A stretch of 64,000 nt of DNA, from contig NZ_JTHP01000033.1 of the NCBI RefSeq assembly GCF_000943545.1, forward strand, positions 1-64,000. The letters are read 5' to 3'. Positions 29,929-40,144 of the stretch are shown one piece after another. A program made the position numbers and the translations under genes. Every line of letters begins with the position of its first letter. The stretch's first letter is position 1. The notes beneath the pieces are model-generated. The model made no database searches. It was not told the DNA's origin and saw nothing but the letters and a program-made list of their open reading frames with translations. This stretch comes from Paenibacillus terrae. GTDB taxonomy: Bacteria > Bacillota > Bacilli > Paenibacillales > Paenibacillaceae.

Positions 29929-30795
29929 TTAGCTCGTACAATGTAGCTTCGGACAGGTAGGGCAATAGCTGCCCTTTTCCTTCAGCTGATAAAAATAGCA
30001 GCAGGTTTTGCGAACACGTACAGCTTTCACGGCCGCAGTGGGCGTGGCGGATACCGATGCCGTTACAGGTACCGCCGCTCTCTCTGAACGGGGAGAACCA
30101 AAATACCGGGCCAGTGGATTTTGCCGTTCACCAAACAAGTGAGCTGGAGCTTCACAGGTCAAATATTTAAAATCCTCTTCTGTCCGCGACCGATCCCCGC
30201 TTTTTAGCTCCTGCCGGATACGGTTTTCATATAGCGCATAGACATAGATAGCGGTGTTTTCCCATAATACCGTCCTCGGAATGGAAGCAACAGCGGACAG
30301 AGATCGCCACATCGGTGCCAAATGCTCTGCAAATACATGCCGGATGACGTGATCACGCCAAGCATGACGCTGCTCTAGACCGCTGTCTCCCCCATCCTCA
30401 CCCTTCTTTCCGCTGTCACATTCCGTAACGAGCAGTCTGTTCAAATGCAACCTTGGAAGCCAGGTATCCTTGACAAAAGCAGATTGAATTGCACAATCAG
30501 CAATCTTGACTTCCAGCCTCTTGTTATATACCGACATGGCATACAGAGCCGGGGACACGATCAAAAAACCGTACCGCTTCGCCAAAACAGAGGCCGTTAC
30601 CTTGCGTGCAGAAAAATCATGCAGCCCTGCCAGCCGATCCAGATACATAGCACATTGAGTTGCATCCAGCAAATCAGCCGCAGGTAGATCATAACGTCCG
30701 ATTGGAGCTTGCTCTCCGCTGCTGCCTATTCGCAATTTTTCCGTGAGATATGACCATTCCGCAGCCTCAAACGAAGACCCTTTGGCGTACGGCAT
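29929..30795 (-). CDS. FhuF-like ferric-siderophore reductase
   Basis: 288 residues from ATG 30795, seven bases after GGGGAGG. The C-terminus carries the 2Fe-2S motif of Fhu[19 protein letters not shown] (Cys-Cys-x10-Cys-x2-Cys). Upstream is a ferric-reductase-like domain ([23 protein letters not shown]). It would release iron from imported ferric siderophore in the cytoplasm. It overlaps the ABC ATPase gene by 29 bases and is the last gene of the import operon. The Pro/Ala/Val-rich linker before the cluster is unusual but harmless. Confidence 0.85.
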   Translation of the reverse strand: MPYAKGSSFEAAEWSYLTEKLRIGSSGEQAPIGRYDLPAADLLDATQCAMYLDRLAGLHDFSARKVTASVLAKRYGFLIVSPALYAMSVYNKRLEVKIADCAIQSAFVKDTWLPRLHLNRLLVTECDSGKKGEDGGDSGLEQRHAWRDHVIRHVFAEHLAPMWRSLSAVASIPRTVLWENTAIYVYALYENRIRQELKSGDRSRTEEDFKYLTCEAPAHLFGERQNPLARYFGSPRSERAAVPVTASVSATPTAAVKAVRVRKTCCYFYQLKEKGSYCPTCPKLHCTS

Positions 30796-31582
30796 CCATT
30801 TTCCTCCCCTTTCCATGAGGAATAAACATCGGTGTTCCGTACAAGGGATCAGGAATGACTTGGCAGCGCAGTTGGAATACCTTTTCCACCGTCTCTGCGG
30901 TCATGATTTCTTCCGGCTTTCCCTGCGCGTAAATGCGCTTATCGTATACCGCAACCATGTGGTGCGCATAGCGACAAGCCAGATTCAGATCATGCAGCAC
31001 CATGACAATGGTCCGCCCTTCTCGTTCATTCAAATCAAACAGCAGGTCCAAAATCTCAATTTGATGCGTCATGTCCAAATAGGTCGTCGGCTCATCCAGT
31101 AAGATCATATCCGTCCCCTGTGCCAAAGTCATGGAAATCCATGCTCGTTGACGCTGCCCGCCAGATAAGGAATCTACCGGGCGATCTGCAAAAGCATCCA
31201 ATTGCGTCGCTTGCAACGCGTTTTGTACCTGTGCTTCATCCTCTGCCGACCACTGCTTCAGCCAGCTCTGATGTGGATATCTGCCCTGCTTGACCAACTG
31301 ATACACGGTCAGTCCTTCCGGCGCTGACGGTCCCTGCGGCAAAATGGATAGCCTTTTGGCAATCTGCTTAGAGGGTAACTGGGCAATAGCCTGTCCATCC
31401 AGCAGCACCGCTCCCGCCGCAGGCTTCAATAGCCGCGCCATGGCACGCAAAATCGTCGATTTTCCACACCCATTGCTGCCCACCAGCACCGTAATCTTTC
31501 CCTCCGGAATTTGCAGGTCCAGCTCTTGAATGACCGGATCTGTCCCGTAGTTAATCATCAGGTCCTTTACCTCTAAACCCAT
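30767..31582 (-). CDS. Ferric-siderophore ABC transporter, ATP-binding protein
   Basis: 271 residues. It has Walker [11 protein letters not shown]-loop [13 protein letters not shown], signature [10 protein letters not shown], Walker [13 protein letters not shown] and switch His in VLHDLN. It belongs to the FecE/FepC/FhuC group, which powers siderophore import with the two FecCD permeases upstream. A gap of 100 bases separates it from the second permease gene. Confidence 0.95.
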   Translation of the reverse strand: MGLEVKDLMINYGTDPVIQELDLQIPEGKITVLVGSNGCGKSTILRAMARLLKPAAGAVLLDGQAIAQLPSKQIAKRLSILPQGPSAPEGLTVYQLVKQGRYPHQSWLKQWSAEDEAQVQNALQATQLDAFADRPVDSLSGGQRQRAWISMTLAQGTDMILLDEPTTYLDMTHQIEILDLLFDLNEREGRTIVMVLHDLNLACRYAHHMVAVYDKRIYAQGKPEEIMTAETVEKVFQLRCQVIPDPLYGTPMFIPHGKGRKMDAVRQRVFV

Positions 31583-31682
31583 GCAGCTTCCCTCCCCTTT
31601 TATAAACTGCGAACTTAAGATCTTCTATATTCCATTAAAAAAAGAAAAACACCCATAAGTGTCAAAAAATTCTAGCTCGGCT

Positions 31683-32774
31683 TTAATGCCGATTTCGCCG
31701 CTGGAGCAGCAAATACAGGAAAAACGGTGCGCCCACCCCTGCTGTAAAAATGCCTGCGGGAATATCAATCGGATAAAAAGCCGTACGGGCCAGCAAGTCG
31801 GCGAGATACACCAGCAATCCCCCTACCAGTGCTGACACCAGCGTCAGGCTACCCATAGAGCGGCCTACCCATCTGCGCGCAATATGCGGCGCGATTAAAC
31901 CTACAAAACCAATTGCTCCCGCAACTGCTACGGCAGTTCCAGCAAGAATCACACTGAGCAGCAGCAACATCACACGATGCCGCTGCACCTCCACTCCCAA
32001 GCCGGTAGCCACATCATCCCCCAACTCCTGTGTGTTGAGGCTGCGTGAAAAATAGAGAACCAAAGGTGTGCAGATCACAACAGCGATCAGCATGGTATAT
32101 ACGTTATTCCACGATGCTCCATACACGCTGCCCGTCAGCCAAATATAAGCCTTTCCGGCTGTAAAGGACGAGCTCATGACCAGCATCAGCGTCGTAATCG
32201 AGCTCATAGCAGAAGCCAAACCAATTCCCACCAGCACCAGTCGGATTGGTGTCACACCATCCTTCCAGGCCAATATATACACAAGCAGCGATACGACCAG
32301 CGCTCCAGCGACAGCCGCCACAGGTAGCCATTGAATGCTCAAAACAGCTCCCCCGTAAGCAATGAACGTAACTGCCGCTACGGATGCTCCGCCTGTAATC
32401 CCGAGAATGTCCGGGGATGCCAGCGGATTACGGATAATGCCCTGAAGCACCGCTCCCGCGATGCCCAGAGCCGCACCAACCAGCACTCCCGTAAGCGCTC
32501 GCGGAAACCGCAGCCTGTACAGAATAAAATCATAATCGCCTGAGCCACGCCCCCATATCGCTCGAAGCACTTCCCAAGGGTGCACATACGTATCTCCCCA
32601 GCCTACACTCATCACGCCCATGATCAGAAGCGCCAAGGTCAGTCCGCCCATGATCCATAACGCTCTTTTTTCCAGTTGGATATGAAACCTGCCATTTCTG
32701 CTGCGCAGCGTCACATAACGCCTCATATTCATGCCGTCTCTGCCAGTCCCATGCTTCAAATTCACGCGCTTCAT
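31683..32774 (-). CDS. Ferric-siderophore ABC transporter permease (FecCD family, second)
   Basis: 363 residues from the ATG at 32774, whose ATGA overlaps the stop of the first permease; a GTG six bases earlier is the alternative. About nine or ten membrane helices, with GAALGIAGAVLQGIIRNPLASPDILGI-type sequence split over positions 95-125 and the ATPase-contact loop GAIGFVGLIAPHIAR. It forms the heterodimeric channel with the 32771-33775 product. Confidence 0.93.
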   Translation of the reverse strand: MKRVNLKHGTGRDGMNMRRYVTLRSRNGRFHIQLEKRALWIMGGLTLALLIMGVMSVGWGDTYVHPWEVLRAIWGRGSGDYDFILYRLRFPRALTGVLVGAALGIAGAVLQGIIRNPLASPDILGITGGASVAAVTFIAYGGAVLSIQWLPVAAVAGALVVSLLVYILAWKDGVTPIRLVLVGIGLASAMSSITTLMLVMSSSFTAGKAYIWLTGSVYGASWNNVYTMLIAVVICTPLVLYFSRSLNTQELGDDVATGLGVEVQRHRVMLLLLSVILAGTAVAVAGAIGFVGLIAPHIARRWVGRSMGSLTLVSALVGGLLVYLADLLARTAFYPIDIPAGIFTAGVGAPFFLYLLLQRRNRH

Positions 32775-33775
32775 TTCCACGCCACCCCTTTACGGGCAAT
32801 GTAGACGAAAAAGGGAACCCCGATCAAAGCTGTGATGACGCCAATCGGAATTTCCTGCGGCGAAATCAGCACTCTGGCTGCGGTATCCGCCGACACCAAT
32901 AGCAAAGCACCCAGTACCGCCGAAAAAGGGGTAATCCAGCGGTAATCCGCACCAACCAAAGCACGCGCCACATGCGGAATGATCAGACCGACAAAGCCAA
33001 TCGCCCCCGCAATAGCAACAGAGCATCCAGCCAGCACCACAATAATCAGGCCCATCACGCATTTTACCCATAAGATATTTTGCCCCAAGCCCTTCGCTAC
33101 ATCTTCCCCGGTCACGAGCAGATTCACCGCTCTACCCATAAACATCGCCGAGATCCCAGCCGCTAGCATAAAAGGAAATAATGGCTGTAGCATCTCCAGC
33201 GAGCGTCCGCTGACAGAGCCTGCCATCCAGAACAACACATTTTGCATCCCCGTTTCATTCATCACCAAAATAATTTGGATCATCGACATAAACAAAGCGT
33301 GAATGGCAGAGCCGGACAATACAATCTTGACTGGTGTCAAACCATCCCTGCCTAATGATCCGATGACGTACACCAGAATAGCCGCCAGTCCTGCGCCGAT
33401 CAAGGCAAAGCCCATCAGAGACATCATGGACTCGACCGAAAACGCAACCGCTGCGATAGAGACGAAGAACAAAGCACCCGCATTGATACCGAACGTACTG
33501 GGCGAAGCCAACGGGTTGCGGGTAAGTGCCTGCATGAAGGCTCCTGCCATCGCCAAGCTCGCGCCTACAACAGCAGCAATGACCGTGCGCGGCAAACGTT
33601 CGGTATGTATCAGCACATGCTCTACATTTTGAGCATCATAATGAAATAAGGAAGAAATCATAAAATTTGGATTAATTAGCGTTCTACCCATCAGTAGGCC
33701 AAGAGATAAAGCTCCTGTCAACAAAATCAGGCATACACCAAGTCCAGTCCATTTTCTTAAATTTGTCGTTAGCAT
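32771..33775 (-). CDS. Ferric-siderophore ABC transporter permease (FecCD family, first)
   Basis: 334 residues, about nine helices. It has the family motifs GASLAMAGAFMQALTRNPLA and GAIGFVGLIIPHVARALVG. It follows the binding-protein gene after 110 bases and is translationally coupled to the next permease gene. Confidence 0.94.
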   Translation of the reverse strand: MLTTNLRKWTGLGVCLILLTGALSLGLLMGRTLINPNFMISSLFHYDAQNVEHVLIHTERLPRTVIAAVVGASLAMAGAFMQALTRNPLASPSTFGINAGALFFVSIAAVAFSVESMMSLMGFALIGAGLAAILVYVIGSLGRDGLTPVKIVLSGSAIHALFMSMIQIILVMNETGMQNVLFWMAGSVSGRSLEMLQPLFPFMLAAGISAMFMGRAVNLLVTGEDVAKGLGQNILWVKCVMGLIIVVLAGCSVAIAGAIGFVGLIIPHVARALVGADYRWITPFSAVLGALLLVSADTAARVLISPQEIPIGVITALIGVPFFVYIARKGVAWK

Positions 33776-33885
33776 CGTTGCATAGCCTCACTCTTCCAAC
33801 AGCCTGGTACAACATAAAAGAAGGATGAGAGATATAACCCCTCACCCCTCTGCTATATTTCCGTTGTTCTTATTGTCATGTAGGT

Positions 33886-34893
33886 TTATGATTTCAGATC
33901 ATACATTTTATAAAGATCATCCAGCATCCGATTCGCGCTCAGATAACCTCCAGCCAAATTCCAGTTCACTTCGTCGACCTTAAAAATGCTATTTTTCTTG
34001 TATGCATCAAGGTTTTTCCATAGAGGATGACGGGTCCAGGCTTCAACATTTTTTTCAATCGCAGCCTGATCCTTACCGGAGTTAAATACGAACAATGTAT
34101 CTGCATTCATATCGGGTATGCTTTCCTTGCTGTTGACTTTAACTCCCCACTGATCCCCTTCTTGTGCAGGAGGACGGGTAAAGCCCAACTCTTTCAGAAT
34201 TTTCCCGGCATAGCCCATATAATAAATACGTGCATGGTCCGCGCGGAAATTAACAATGGAGGCCTTAATCGGCAGACGGTCACCCATTTTCGTCCTGAAA
34301 TCCGCTACACGCCGATCCCAATCCGCCAGCAATTGTGTTCCTTTGTCCTCCTGATTCAACACTTGTCCGATCAGTTTTACGGTTTCCTTCCACTCATATA
34401 CTTCGTTGACGGCCACGGTAGGGGCAATTTCCGATAATTGCTGGTACGTCGCCTCGTTACGGAATCGGGTTGCAATGATGACATCCGGTTTCAGGTTATA
34501 AATCTCCTCCAGGCTCGGCTGTGTTTCCAACCCGACCGTGGGAATCCCTGCGAGATCCTTTTTTAAATAGTCATACACGGGCTCCGAACCATGGGACTCC
34601 ACAATCCCCACAGGCTTTATACCATAGGCGATCATAACATCGTTGGCTCCGTTATACAGCGTTACGACCCGCTTGGGTGTCCCCTTAATCTCGGTTTTAC
34701 CCAACACATGCTCAATGGTACGCACCGAATCGGTTGAAGCCGCTCCCTGTGTATCCGTCGTTCCTTTATCCGTTCCAGTCGCTCCACCGGAATCCACACT
34801 CTTACCCGCGCCTCCAGCTCCGCAGCCTGATAAAAGCAGCAATACAACCATGAGCGCAATCCATATACTCCCCTTGCTTGATGCTCGAAACAT
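33886..34893 (-). CDS. Ferric-siderophore-binding lipoprotein
   Basis: 335 residues from ATG 34893 behind AGGGGGA. A lipoprotein signal peptide ends in the lipobox LLSGC (lipidated Cys near residue 24), followed by a Gly/Thr/Ser/Asp-rich tether. The class III binding-protein fold (FecB/FhuD type) shows VVTLYNGANDVMIAYGIKPVG and PDVIIATRF. It delivers the ferric siderophore to the FecCD permeases. A strong Fur box lies 34 bases upstream, so this gene heads the importer operon. Confidence 0.93.
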   Translation of the reverse strand: MFRASSKGSIWIALMVVLLLLSGCGAGGAGKSVDSGGATGTDKGTTDTQGAASTDSVRTIEHVLGKTEIKGTPKRVVTLYNGANDVMIAYGIKPVGIVESHGSEPVYDYLKKDLAGIPTVGLETQPSLEEIYNLKPDVIIATRFRNEATYQQLSEIAPTVAVNEVYEWKETVKLIGQVLNQEDKGTQLLADWDRRVADFRTKMGDRLPIKASIVNFRADHARIYYMGYAGKILKELGFTRPPAQEGDQWGVKVNSKESIPDMNADTLFVFNSGKDQAAIEKNVEAWTRHPLWKNLDAYKKNSIFKVDEVNWNLAGGYLSANRMLDDLYKMYDLKS

Positions 34894-34926
34894 TTCTCTA
34901 TTCCCCCTATTTAGATCGCCAATGAT

Positions 34927-34945
34927 GATATTGATTCTCATTATT
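34927..34945 (-). promoter_or_regulatory. Fur box controlling the siderophore importer operon
   Basis: GATATTGATTCTCATTATT matches 16 of 19 positions of the Fur consensus. It lies just upstream of the binding-protein gene. Confidence 0.8.
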
Positions 34946-34990
34946 AATTATAGGGAGGGGGGCTATGATGAACATGGACGTTAGCGTTCT

Positions 34991-36607
34991 TTATTTGGAC
35001 GAATCAGACAATAACAGCGTGACTGTTTTGTCCAATAACAGGTCGTGGGACAACGAAGTATAGCATGTATACAGATGTCGGCTATCGCACATATGGTGGA
35101 CTGCTCCGCTTTGCACCGCCTTTAGTTTCTGCCATTCAGGAGAGCGCCACAGTGCCAGACATTCTTGCTGAATCGTTTGTTCTTCACAGGCATTTCCATA
35201 ATGGCGGAAACACGTCAGTATGATGCGATCCGCATCATATTCAGCCAGATCGTCCACCGTCACCTCACGGTAATGGGCAATAGCCTCCACTCCCGCAGGC
35301 ATAGCCAGCTTTAAATCCCCGTATAGCACCGTTCCCACATTCCGCTGTCCATACACACACATTTTCTGGTTCCCCACTCCCACGATTAGCACACTCTCCC
35401 CGCCGAGCTTTTGCCTGAGCTTTCGGGAAATCGTTTCTGCTTTCGTTTCATATCGCTCCAGCCATTCCACCGCTTCCGTATCCTTGCCGACGATCCGGGC
35501 AATCGACTGAAAATGAGTACGCCAGTTTTGGAAAAAGGGTACGGTGACGGTGGGCGCAATCTGCTCGTACATTTTTTCCTTTTTCGACTTCTCAAAATCC
35601 CTGAATTCACAGGTTAAAATCAGATCAGGTCGGGCTGACATCAGCCTCTCCAGATCGGGCTGTACCTCACCCACCGAAATGGTATTGCGGAAGCCTTCGG
35701 TGACAGGATAAGCCTTGTTGATGACCGCCGCGTACGGCTCAATGCCCAGCGCAACCAAATGTCCAGTTAACAGATGCTTGAGCGAAGCAATTTTATCCGA
35801 ATACCGGATTGTATTCACATAAGCTGAGGGAGAGCGTCCTGTCGCAGCTTTAAATTTGCGGCTAAAATAGAACTCATCGCTAAAACCGGCACCGTGAGCA
35901 ATAGATCGGAAGGAATCACGGGTAAGCACCAGCGCCTGCTTCGCATGATTGATACGAATGTCCGTCAAATATTCCATCGGGCTTTTGCCAATCAATTTTT
36001 TGAACATACGCGAATAATAATCAGCACTCATCCCTGCCAGCTCCGACAGCTTGTCCCGCGTAATATCGGAAGCATAGTGTTGCTCCATATAATGGAGGGT
36101 CAGCGTCACCGCCTGCTGCACATCGGGCTTCTGATCACGGCTGGTATGCTGAAACAAGGACATTAGCATTTCCTGAAATACAATGTTGGCCTTCATTTGG
36201 TCCCACACACTATTACAATGATGCTTCCTCTTGATCTCCTCGACCATATCCATCACAAAACGAAAGTGGGAAATGATCCATTCATGCGGTCCAATCGCTG
36301 GTGCGGGTATGTAACGGTCCGGCTCCCCGGACGGCTGTAATGCAAGAAAACGGATGATGTAATAATCCGCTGGAGCGCCGGACAACATATGGAGCTTCAT
36401 GGCTGCGCCGGGAGCGAGCATAAAGCCCTTTTGACGGTAAAGAGGATACGTCATTCCATCAATGACTATATCCCCTTCGCCTTCATTGAATAATAACAAG
36501 GTATGAAAAGACGTTTCTTGCCGGGAGGAAGAGCGACCAGAGCACACATGCTGAATATCTTGCAGTTTATAAAGAAATGAAATAAAGGATTGATCCTGCG
36601 TATTCAT
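34991..36607 (-). CDS. AraC regulator fused to a siderophore-binding-protein domain (Btr-like)
   Basis: 538 residues from ATG 36607; the frame extends to 36832 but that part overlaps the end of the upstream synthetase gene. Layout: N-terminal cupin-like domain (residues 1-150), AraC DNA-binding domain with two helix-turn-helices (DKLSELAGMSADYYSRMFKK, IAHGAGFSDEFYFSRKFK), then a FecB-like ligand domain (VQPDLERLMSARPDLILT). B. subtilis Btr has this design and activates siderophore uptake genes when it senses the ferric siderophore. It probably activates the importer or the biosynthesis genes next to it. A weaker Fur-like box precedes it. Confidence 0.9.
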   Translation of the reverse strand: MNTQDQSFISFLYKLQDIQHVCSGRSSSRQETSFHTLLLFNEGEGDIVIDGMTYPLYRQKGFMLAPGAAMKLHMLSGAPADYYIIRFLALQPSGEPDRYIPAPAIGPHEWIISHFRFVMDMVEEIKRKHHCNSVWDQMKANIVFQEMLMSLFQHTSRDQKPDVQQAVTLTLHYMEQHYASDITRDKLSELAGMSADYYSRMFKKLIGKSPMEYLTDIRINHAKQALVLTRDSFRSIAHGAGFSDEFYFSRKFKAATGRSPSAYVNTIRYSDKIASLKHLLTGHLVALGIEPYAAVINKAYPVTEGFRNTISVGEVQPDLERLMSARPDLILTCEFRDFEKSKKEKMYEQIAPTVTVPFFQNWRTHFQSIARIVGKDTEAVEWLERYETKAETISRKLRQKLGGESVLIVGVGNQKMCVYGQRNVGTVLYGDLKLAMPAGVEAIAHYREVTVDDLAEYDADRIILTCFRHYGNACEEQTIQQECLALWRSPEWQKLKAVQSGAVHHMCDSRHLYTCYTSLSHDLLLDKTVTLLLSDSSK

Positions 36608-36624
36608 GGCTCCCAGCCTTTCTA

Positions 36625-36643
36625 TATATCGATAATTATTCTC
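36625..36643 (-). promoter_or_regulatory. Fur-like box before the AraC/binding-protein regulator
   Basis: Minus-strand GAGAATAATTATCGATATA matches 14 of 19 Fur positions. It lies 18 bases before the regulator's start codon. Confidence 0.5.
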
Positions 36644-36713
36644 GATTCTATGAGAACTCTTTTCATTATATATAGACTGGGTCGGATTTTGCAAAATGGA
36701 ATTGCGCTCAAGC

Positions 36714-38759
36714 TTATAAATGATGAAACGGGTTCTGTATACGGCTTTGACCAGATGGCATGCTGCCGGGTACGCCGGACTGCTCCAGCAAAGGTTTAAC
36801 CAGCAGCTTGAGCGGCCAGTCCGGCTTTTCAAATAAAATATGCTCGATTTCCTGACGAACGGCAGCCTTGAAAGGCACGCGATGAATCGCTTCTTCCAAT
36901 TGATGCCTTAATACAGACCATAAAGTGGACTCGTCTATACCATGAACATCGGAAAGAGTATCTATAATGGCGTACAGGTTGACTTGAATACCAAGGGTTT
37001 GCAGGTAGAACAGCAATTTCTTCGGTGTTTCATTGTACAGACTGTTGGAATAGCCGGGCCGGATTTGGTATTCAGGATCGGCAATCCCCTGCTCTTTCAG
37101 CCAGGGCAGATGCAGACGCACCGAGTCATGGTCACGTAGCAAAATGTGCTCGATCTTTCCATTTTTCCAAACCAGCACACAGTTTTGTCCATGGATTTCA
37201 GGCATGAGCCCGATCCGATACAAGCGCAGCATGATTTCAAAAAATGTCGAGCACACTTCACCGAACAGTTGTTTTACCGATTCTGCCGTGTCCGGAAGTC
37301 CGCGCTCAGCCGCCCATTCCCGGAAAAAATGGTGCTGGCTTGCGGCCAACGCAGACATGGGAATCAGGCGAACAGCAGGATCATGGATCAATTCATGCGG
37401 ATAAATCCGCGCCATCGCTGCCAAGTGCCGGGGTGGATCATCATACAGGCTGCCATTTTCCGGCATATAGGCCCACCAGGAGCCTTCATCGCATAAAAAT
37501 AAGCGTTCCTGAAGCTGCGGGTCACGCGTCTTGGCTTGCTGCAACATGGCTTGTCCGCGATCTCCGTTAATCAGCTTCACCGCAGGAAGATAGCGGGATG
37601 CCCCCAATGAAAACACGCCCAGCGGCAGCTTGACATAATTCTGCCCGCCATCTCTGGGAGACAGGGAGCGCACAGACGAGGTTGCCTGAAAAGCTCCGGC
37701 CTTCACTTCCAGTGGAATCCATACTTTGTCCACCTGCTCGGTATGTAAATGCCGGGGTAGCATATACGTGAGCTGCCACGGGTGAACGGGGATTGCAATA
37801 TAATCCGCTGCTAATCCGCGTTCCTGCATTTCCTGCTCTACTAGCTGACGCTCGGAGATGGACAGAAGAAGGTCGTCCGGCTGCTGTCCATCGTATGGAC
37901 GCTGTGTGTCCGATTCGACTGCATCTGCTACTGTTTCTGTTTCTGTGCCCGTAAAATGAGGCCCTTGTGCGATTCCCACTCCGGTCATCACCGCATCCTT
38001 TCGGAGCGCCACCCAGCTCAGCGTGATGTCTTGCCCAAATTCAGCGATATATTTGCGATAGTCCTCCTCGTTCAAGCCCGTTTTGGCCTTGGATGCGGGG
38101 TGAAACGGACGATCACGCAGCGAAGAATACTGCTCCAAACGTTGAAAAGCCTCCGAGGGCGATTTCTCCAGTATATTTTCATCCGTCAGTCCGCTATCCA
38201 GCGACCATGTGGTCTGTTCAATCGTTTGCTCCAGTAGCTGGACAAACCTTCCCACTCCCTCCTGTTGGCGGTATTCTTCATCCAGACATCCCTCAATCAC
38301 ATGCTGCATCAGCGATACGGGGTGAAGCAATTCTGCACCAAACCCACCAGCCTCTGACCACCGCCGAATTTCATACACACCACTCGACTGTAGATAGCGA
38401 TAGGGTTGAACCACCGCAGCTTGTACGGGAAAAATGAGACTGTGCTGCTGTTCCCGATCCACCCACCAGCGGTAAAGGCTTATAGAACGACCGTTTGGAG
38501 AGGTTTCCCCTTTTGGATCCGCAATAGCTTCAGGATCGGCAAAAGTAAATAGCTCGCCTAATTCAGGATGGACGGTAGTATAGTAGCTTTGCCATTGCGA
38601 AATAGACAACAGTTCAATATCGGCATGCTCCCAAAATCCTTCCGCCAGCAATGTATTGATGAGATCCTGCATGACATGGTTTTCAGCCTGCTTTTTCTTC
38701 TGCAAAAGCGTTGTTTCTTCGGATGAAAGCACCGGGGTCGTGCTTGTTGTGTACTTCAT
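36714..38759 (-). CDS. IucA/IucC-family NIS siderophore synthetase (SbnC-like)
   Basis: 681 residues from ATG 38759 behind AAGGAGG. It is an NRPS-independent siderophore synthetase, which adenylates a carboxylic acid and joins it to an amine or alcohol. Conserved parts are visible: RPFHPASKAKTGL (substrate and ATP pocket), PVHPWQL, SSVRSLSP, KLPLGVFSLGASR and the C-terminal EIHGQNCVLVW with LLRDHDSVRL. The C-terminal FhuF-like reductase extension ends normally. Its place after the sbnH-like gene suggests the final condensation (SbnC joins alpha-ketoglutarate in staphyloferrin B). The exact substrates are inferred only. Confidence 0.9.
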   Translation of the reverse strand: MKYTTSTTPVLSSEETTLLQKKKQAENHVMQDLINTLLAEGFWEHADIELLSISQWQSYYTTVHPELGELFTFADPEAIADPKGETSPNGRSISLYRWWVDREQQHSLIFPVQAAVVQPYRYLQSSGVYEIRRWSEAGGFGAELLHPVSLMQHVIEGCLDEEYRQQEGVGRFVQLLEQTIEQTTWSLDSGLTDENILEKSPSEAFQRLEQYSSLRDRPFHPASKAKTGLNEEDYRKYIAEFGQDITLSWVALRKDAVMTGVGIAQGPHFTGTETETVADAVESDTQRPYDGQQPDDLLLSISERQLVEQEMQERGLAADYIAIPVHPWQLTYMLPRHLHTEQVDKVWIPLEVKAGAFQATSSVRSLSPRDGGQNYVKLPLGVFSLGASRYLPAVKLINGDRGQAMLQQAKTRDPQLQERLFLCDEGSWWAYMPENGSLYDDPPRHLAAMARIYPHELIHDPAVRLIPMSALAASQHHFFREWAAERGLPDTAESVKQLFGEVCSTFFEIMLRLYRIGLMPEIHGQNCVLVWKNGKIEHILLRDHDSVRLHLPWLKEQGIADPEYQIRPGYSNSLYNETPKKLLFYLQTLGIQVNLYAIIDTLSDVHGIDESTLWSVLRHQLEEAIHRVPFKAAVRQEIEHILFEKPDWPLKLLVKPLLEQSGVPGSMPSGQSRIQNPFHHL

Positions 38760-38893
38760 ATGGATTCATTCCTCCTTCATGTTAGTGCTGCTTTGACTGA
38801 TTTCGACCCTGATCATAGGCTTTATTTTAGAAATCCGGGGGCTGGGGCGATGGGAAGCACCAGCCGTCTGCGTAGTGGCGCTATAGGTAACTC

Positions 38894-40120
38894 TCAGTTT
38901 ATATAGTAAAAATGTGGATGTGGATGGCTGAGAAAATCATGGTGGGAAATCGTCCAGCCATAGGCTCCCGCAATATGGAATAGCAGAACATCCCCAATTC
39001 GCAAATGCTCCACATACACTTCATGGGCCAGCACATCCTTGGGGGTACAAAGCTCACCCGCGATGGTCACCGCTGTTTGTCGCCGCTCTGTGCGCGGAAA
39101 AGGATAACGCCAATCGTCAACAGCAACCACCTCAAACGGCTGATTATGCTGCCATGACACTGGCAATCGAAAATGATGGGTTCCCCCGCGAATAATGGCG
39201 TAATGCTGGTCATGATTCGTTTTGAGGTCGATCACTTCTGCCGCATAATACCCGCAGTGCGCCACCATATAGCGCCCGGACTCAAAAATGAGCTGGATGC
39301 CGGGAATGTGGTATTCCTCCCATACTTGATGCAATTCCTCCATAAAATCATCCCATTCGAACCTGCGCTCCAGATCGGTATACGAAATGCCAAAGCCGCC
39401 GCCCGCGTTCAGATAGCGGATGGATAACTCATGCTCCTGAATCCAGCCCTGCACACACTGCAAATACGTAGCGACCATGCGAGCATGCAGCCGGGCATCC
39501 AAATTGTTGGACAGGGAATGCATATGGAAGCCCTCCAAATGCACATACGGAAGGCTTTGGAGGAGTCGGATCGCTTCCGGCACCTGAATTTCGTCGATAC
39601 CAAACTGAGTGGGACGACCAGACATCGTGATGCTCGTCTCCGGCAAGGTACGTCGCAAATTAATACGCAGCAAAATAGATACACGCTGTTGTCTGCGTTC
39701 GGCAATCCAGCCGATACGCCGCAACTCATGCAAACTCTCGGCGTGAATCAGCATCACTTTCCGCTCTAGCGCTTCCTCAATTTCAGCATCCTTTTTCCCC
39801 GGACCTCCAAAAATAATCGGCACGTCGGCTGACACTTCGCGAATGGTCCGAATTTCTCCAATAGATGCAGCTTCGAAACCCTTTACGATGGGAATCAGAC
39901 TGGCGATCAATTGAGGATCGGGATTGGCTTTGACCGCGTAAAACAAACTGCAATCGTCGGGCAAGCTGCTCACACAACGTTGTGCCCGTTCTCTCAGTGC
40001 GCCCAGATCATATATATATGCGCATATCGGCTGCTGCTCTCGCTCCCGTGTTTGCTGGATAAGCTTTTCCACATACGGAGCGATCTTTCCTCCAGATAAT
40101 GCTGTAACAAGCTGACTCAT
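38894..40120 (-). CDS. PLP-dependent decarboxylase, SbnH-like (group IV)
   Basis: 408 residues behind AAAGGAGG. It has the alanine-racemase-fold decarboxylase pattern: the PLP Lys in FYAVKANPDP, FEAASIGEI, LEGFHMHSLS, NAGGGFG, FESGRYMVAHCGYYAAEV and the catalytic Cys in GELCTPKDVL. Relatives decarboxylate DAP, ornithine or, in SbnH, the citryl-diaminopropionate intermediate of staphyloferrin B. In this locus the substrate is probably a citrate-linked diamino acid. It lies between the SbnG-like gene and a synthetase, exactly as in sbn operons. Confidence 0.9.
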   Translation of the reverse strand: MSQLVTALSGGKIAPYVEKLIQQTREREQQPICAYIYDLGALRERAQRCVSSLPDDCSLFYAVKANPDPQLIASLIPIVKGFEAASIGEIRTIREVSADVPIIFGGPGKKDAEIEEALERKVMLIHAESLHELRRIGWIAERRQQRVSILLRINLRRTLPETSITMSGRPTQFGIDEIQVPEAIRLLQSLPYVHLEGFHMHSLSNNLDARLHARMVATYLQCVQGWIQEHELSIRYLNAGGGFGISYTDLERRFEWDDFMEELHQVWEEYHIPGIQLIFESGRYMVAHCGYYAAEVIDLKTNHDQHYAIIRGGTHHFRLPVSWQHNQPFEVVAVDDWRYPFPRTERRQTAVTIAGELCTPKDVLAHEVYVEHLRIGDVLLFHIAGAYGWTISHHDFLSHPHPHFYYIN

Positions 40121-40144
40121 CTTCTTCCTCCTTTATGTTGAGAG

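Noticed and set aside
34643..34984. Plus-strand open frame opposite the binding-protein gene
   Set aside because: It is antisense to a clear lipoprotein gene and contains no domain; the composition is that of a shadow frame.
38760..38893. Possible small gene or leader between the decarboxylase and the SbnC-like synthetase
   Set aside because: No open frame with a binding site; it only carries the upstream region of the synthetase gene.
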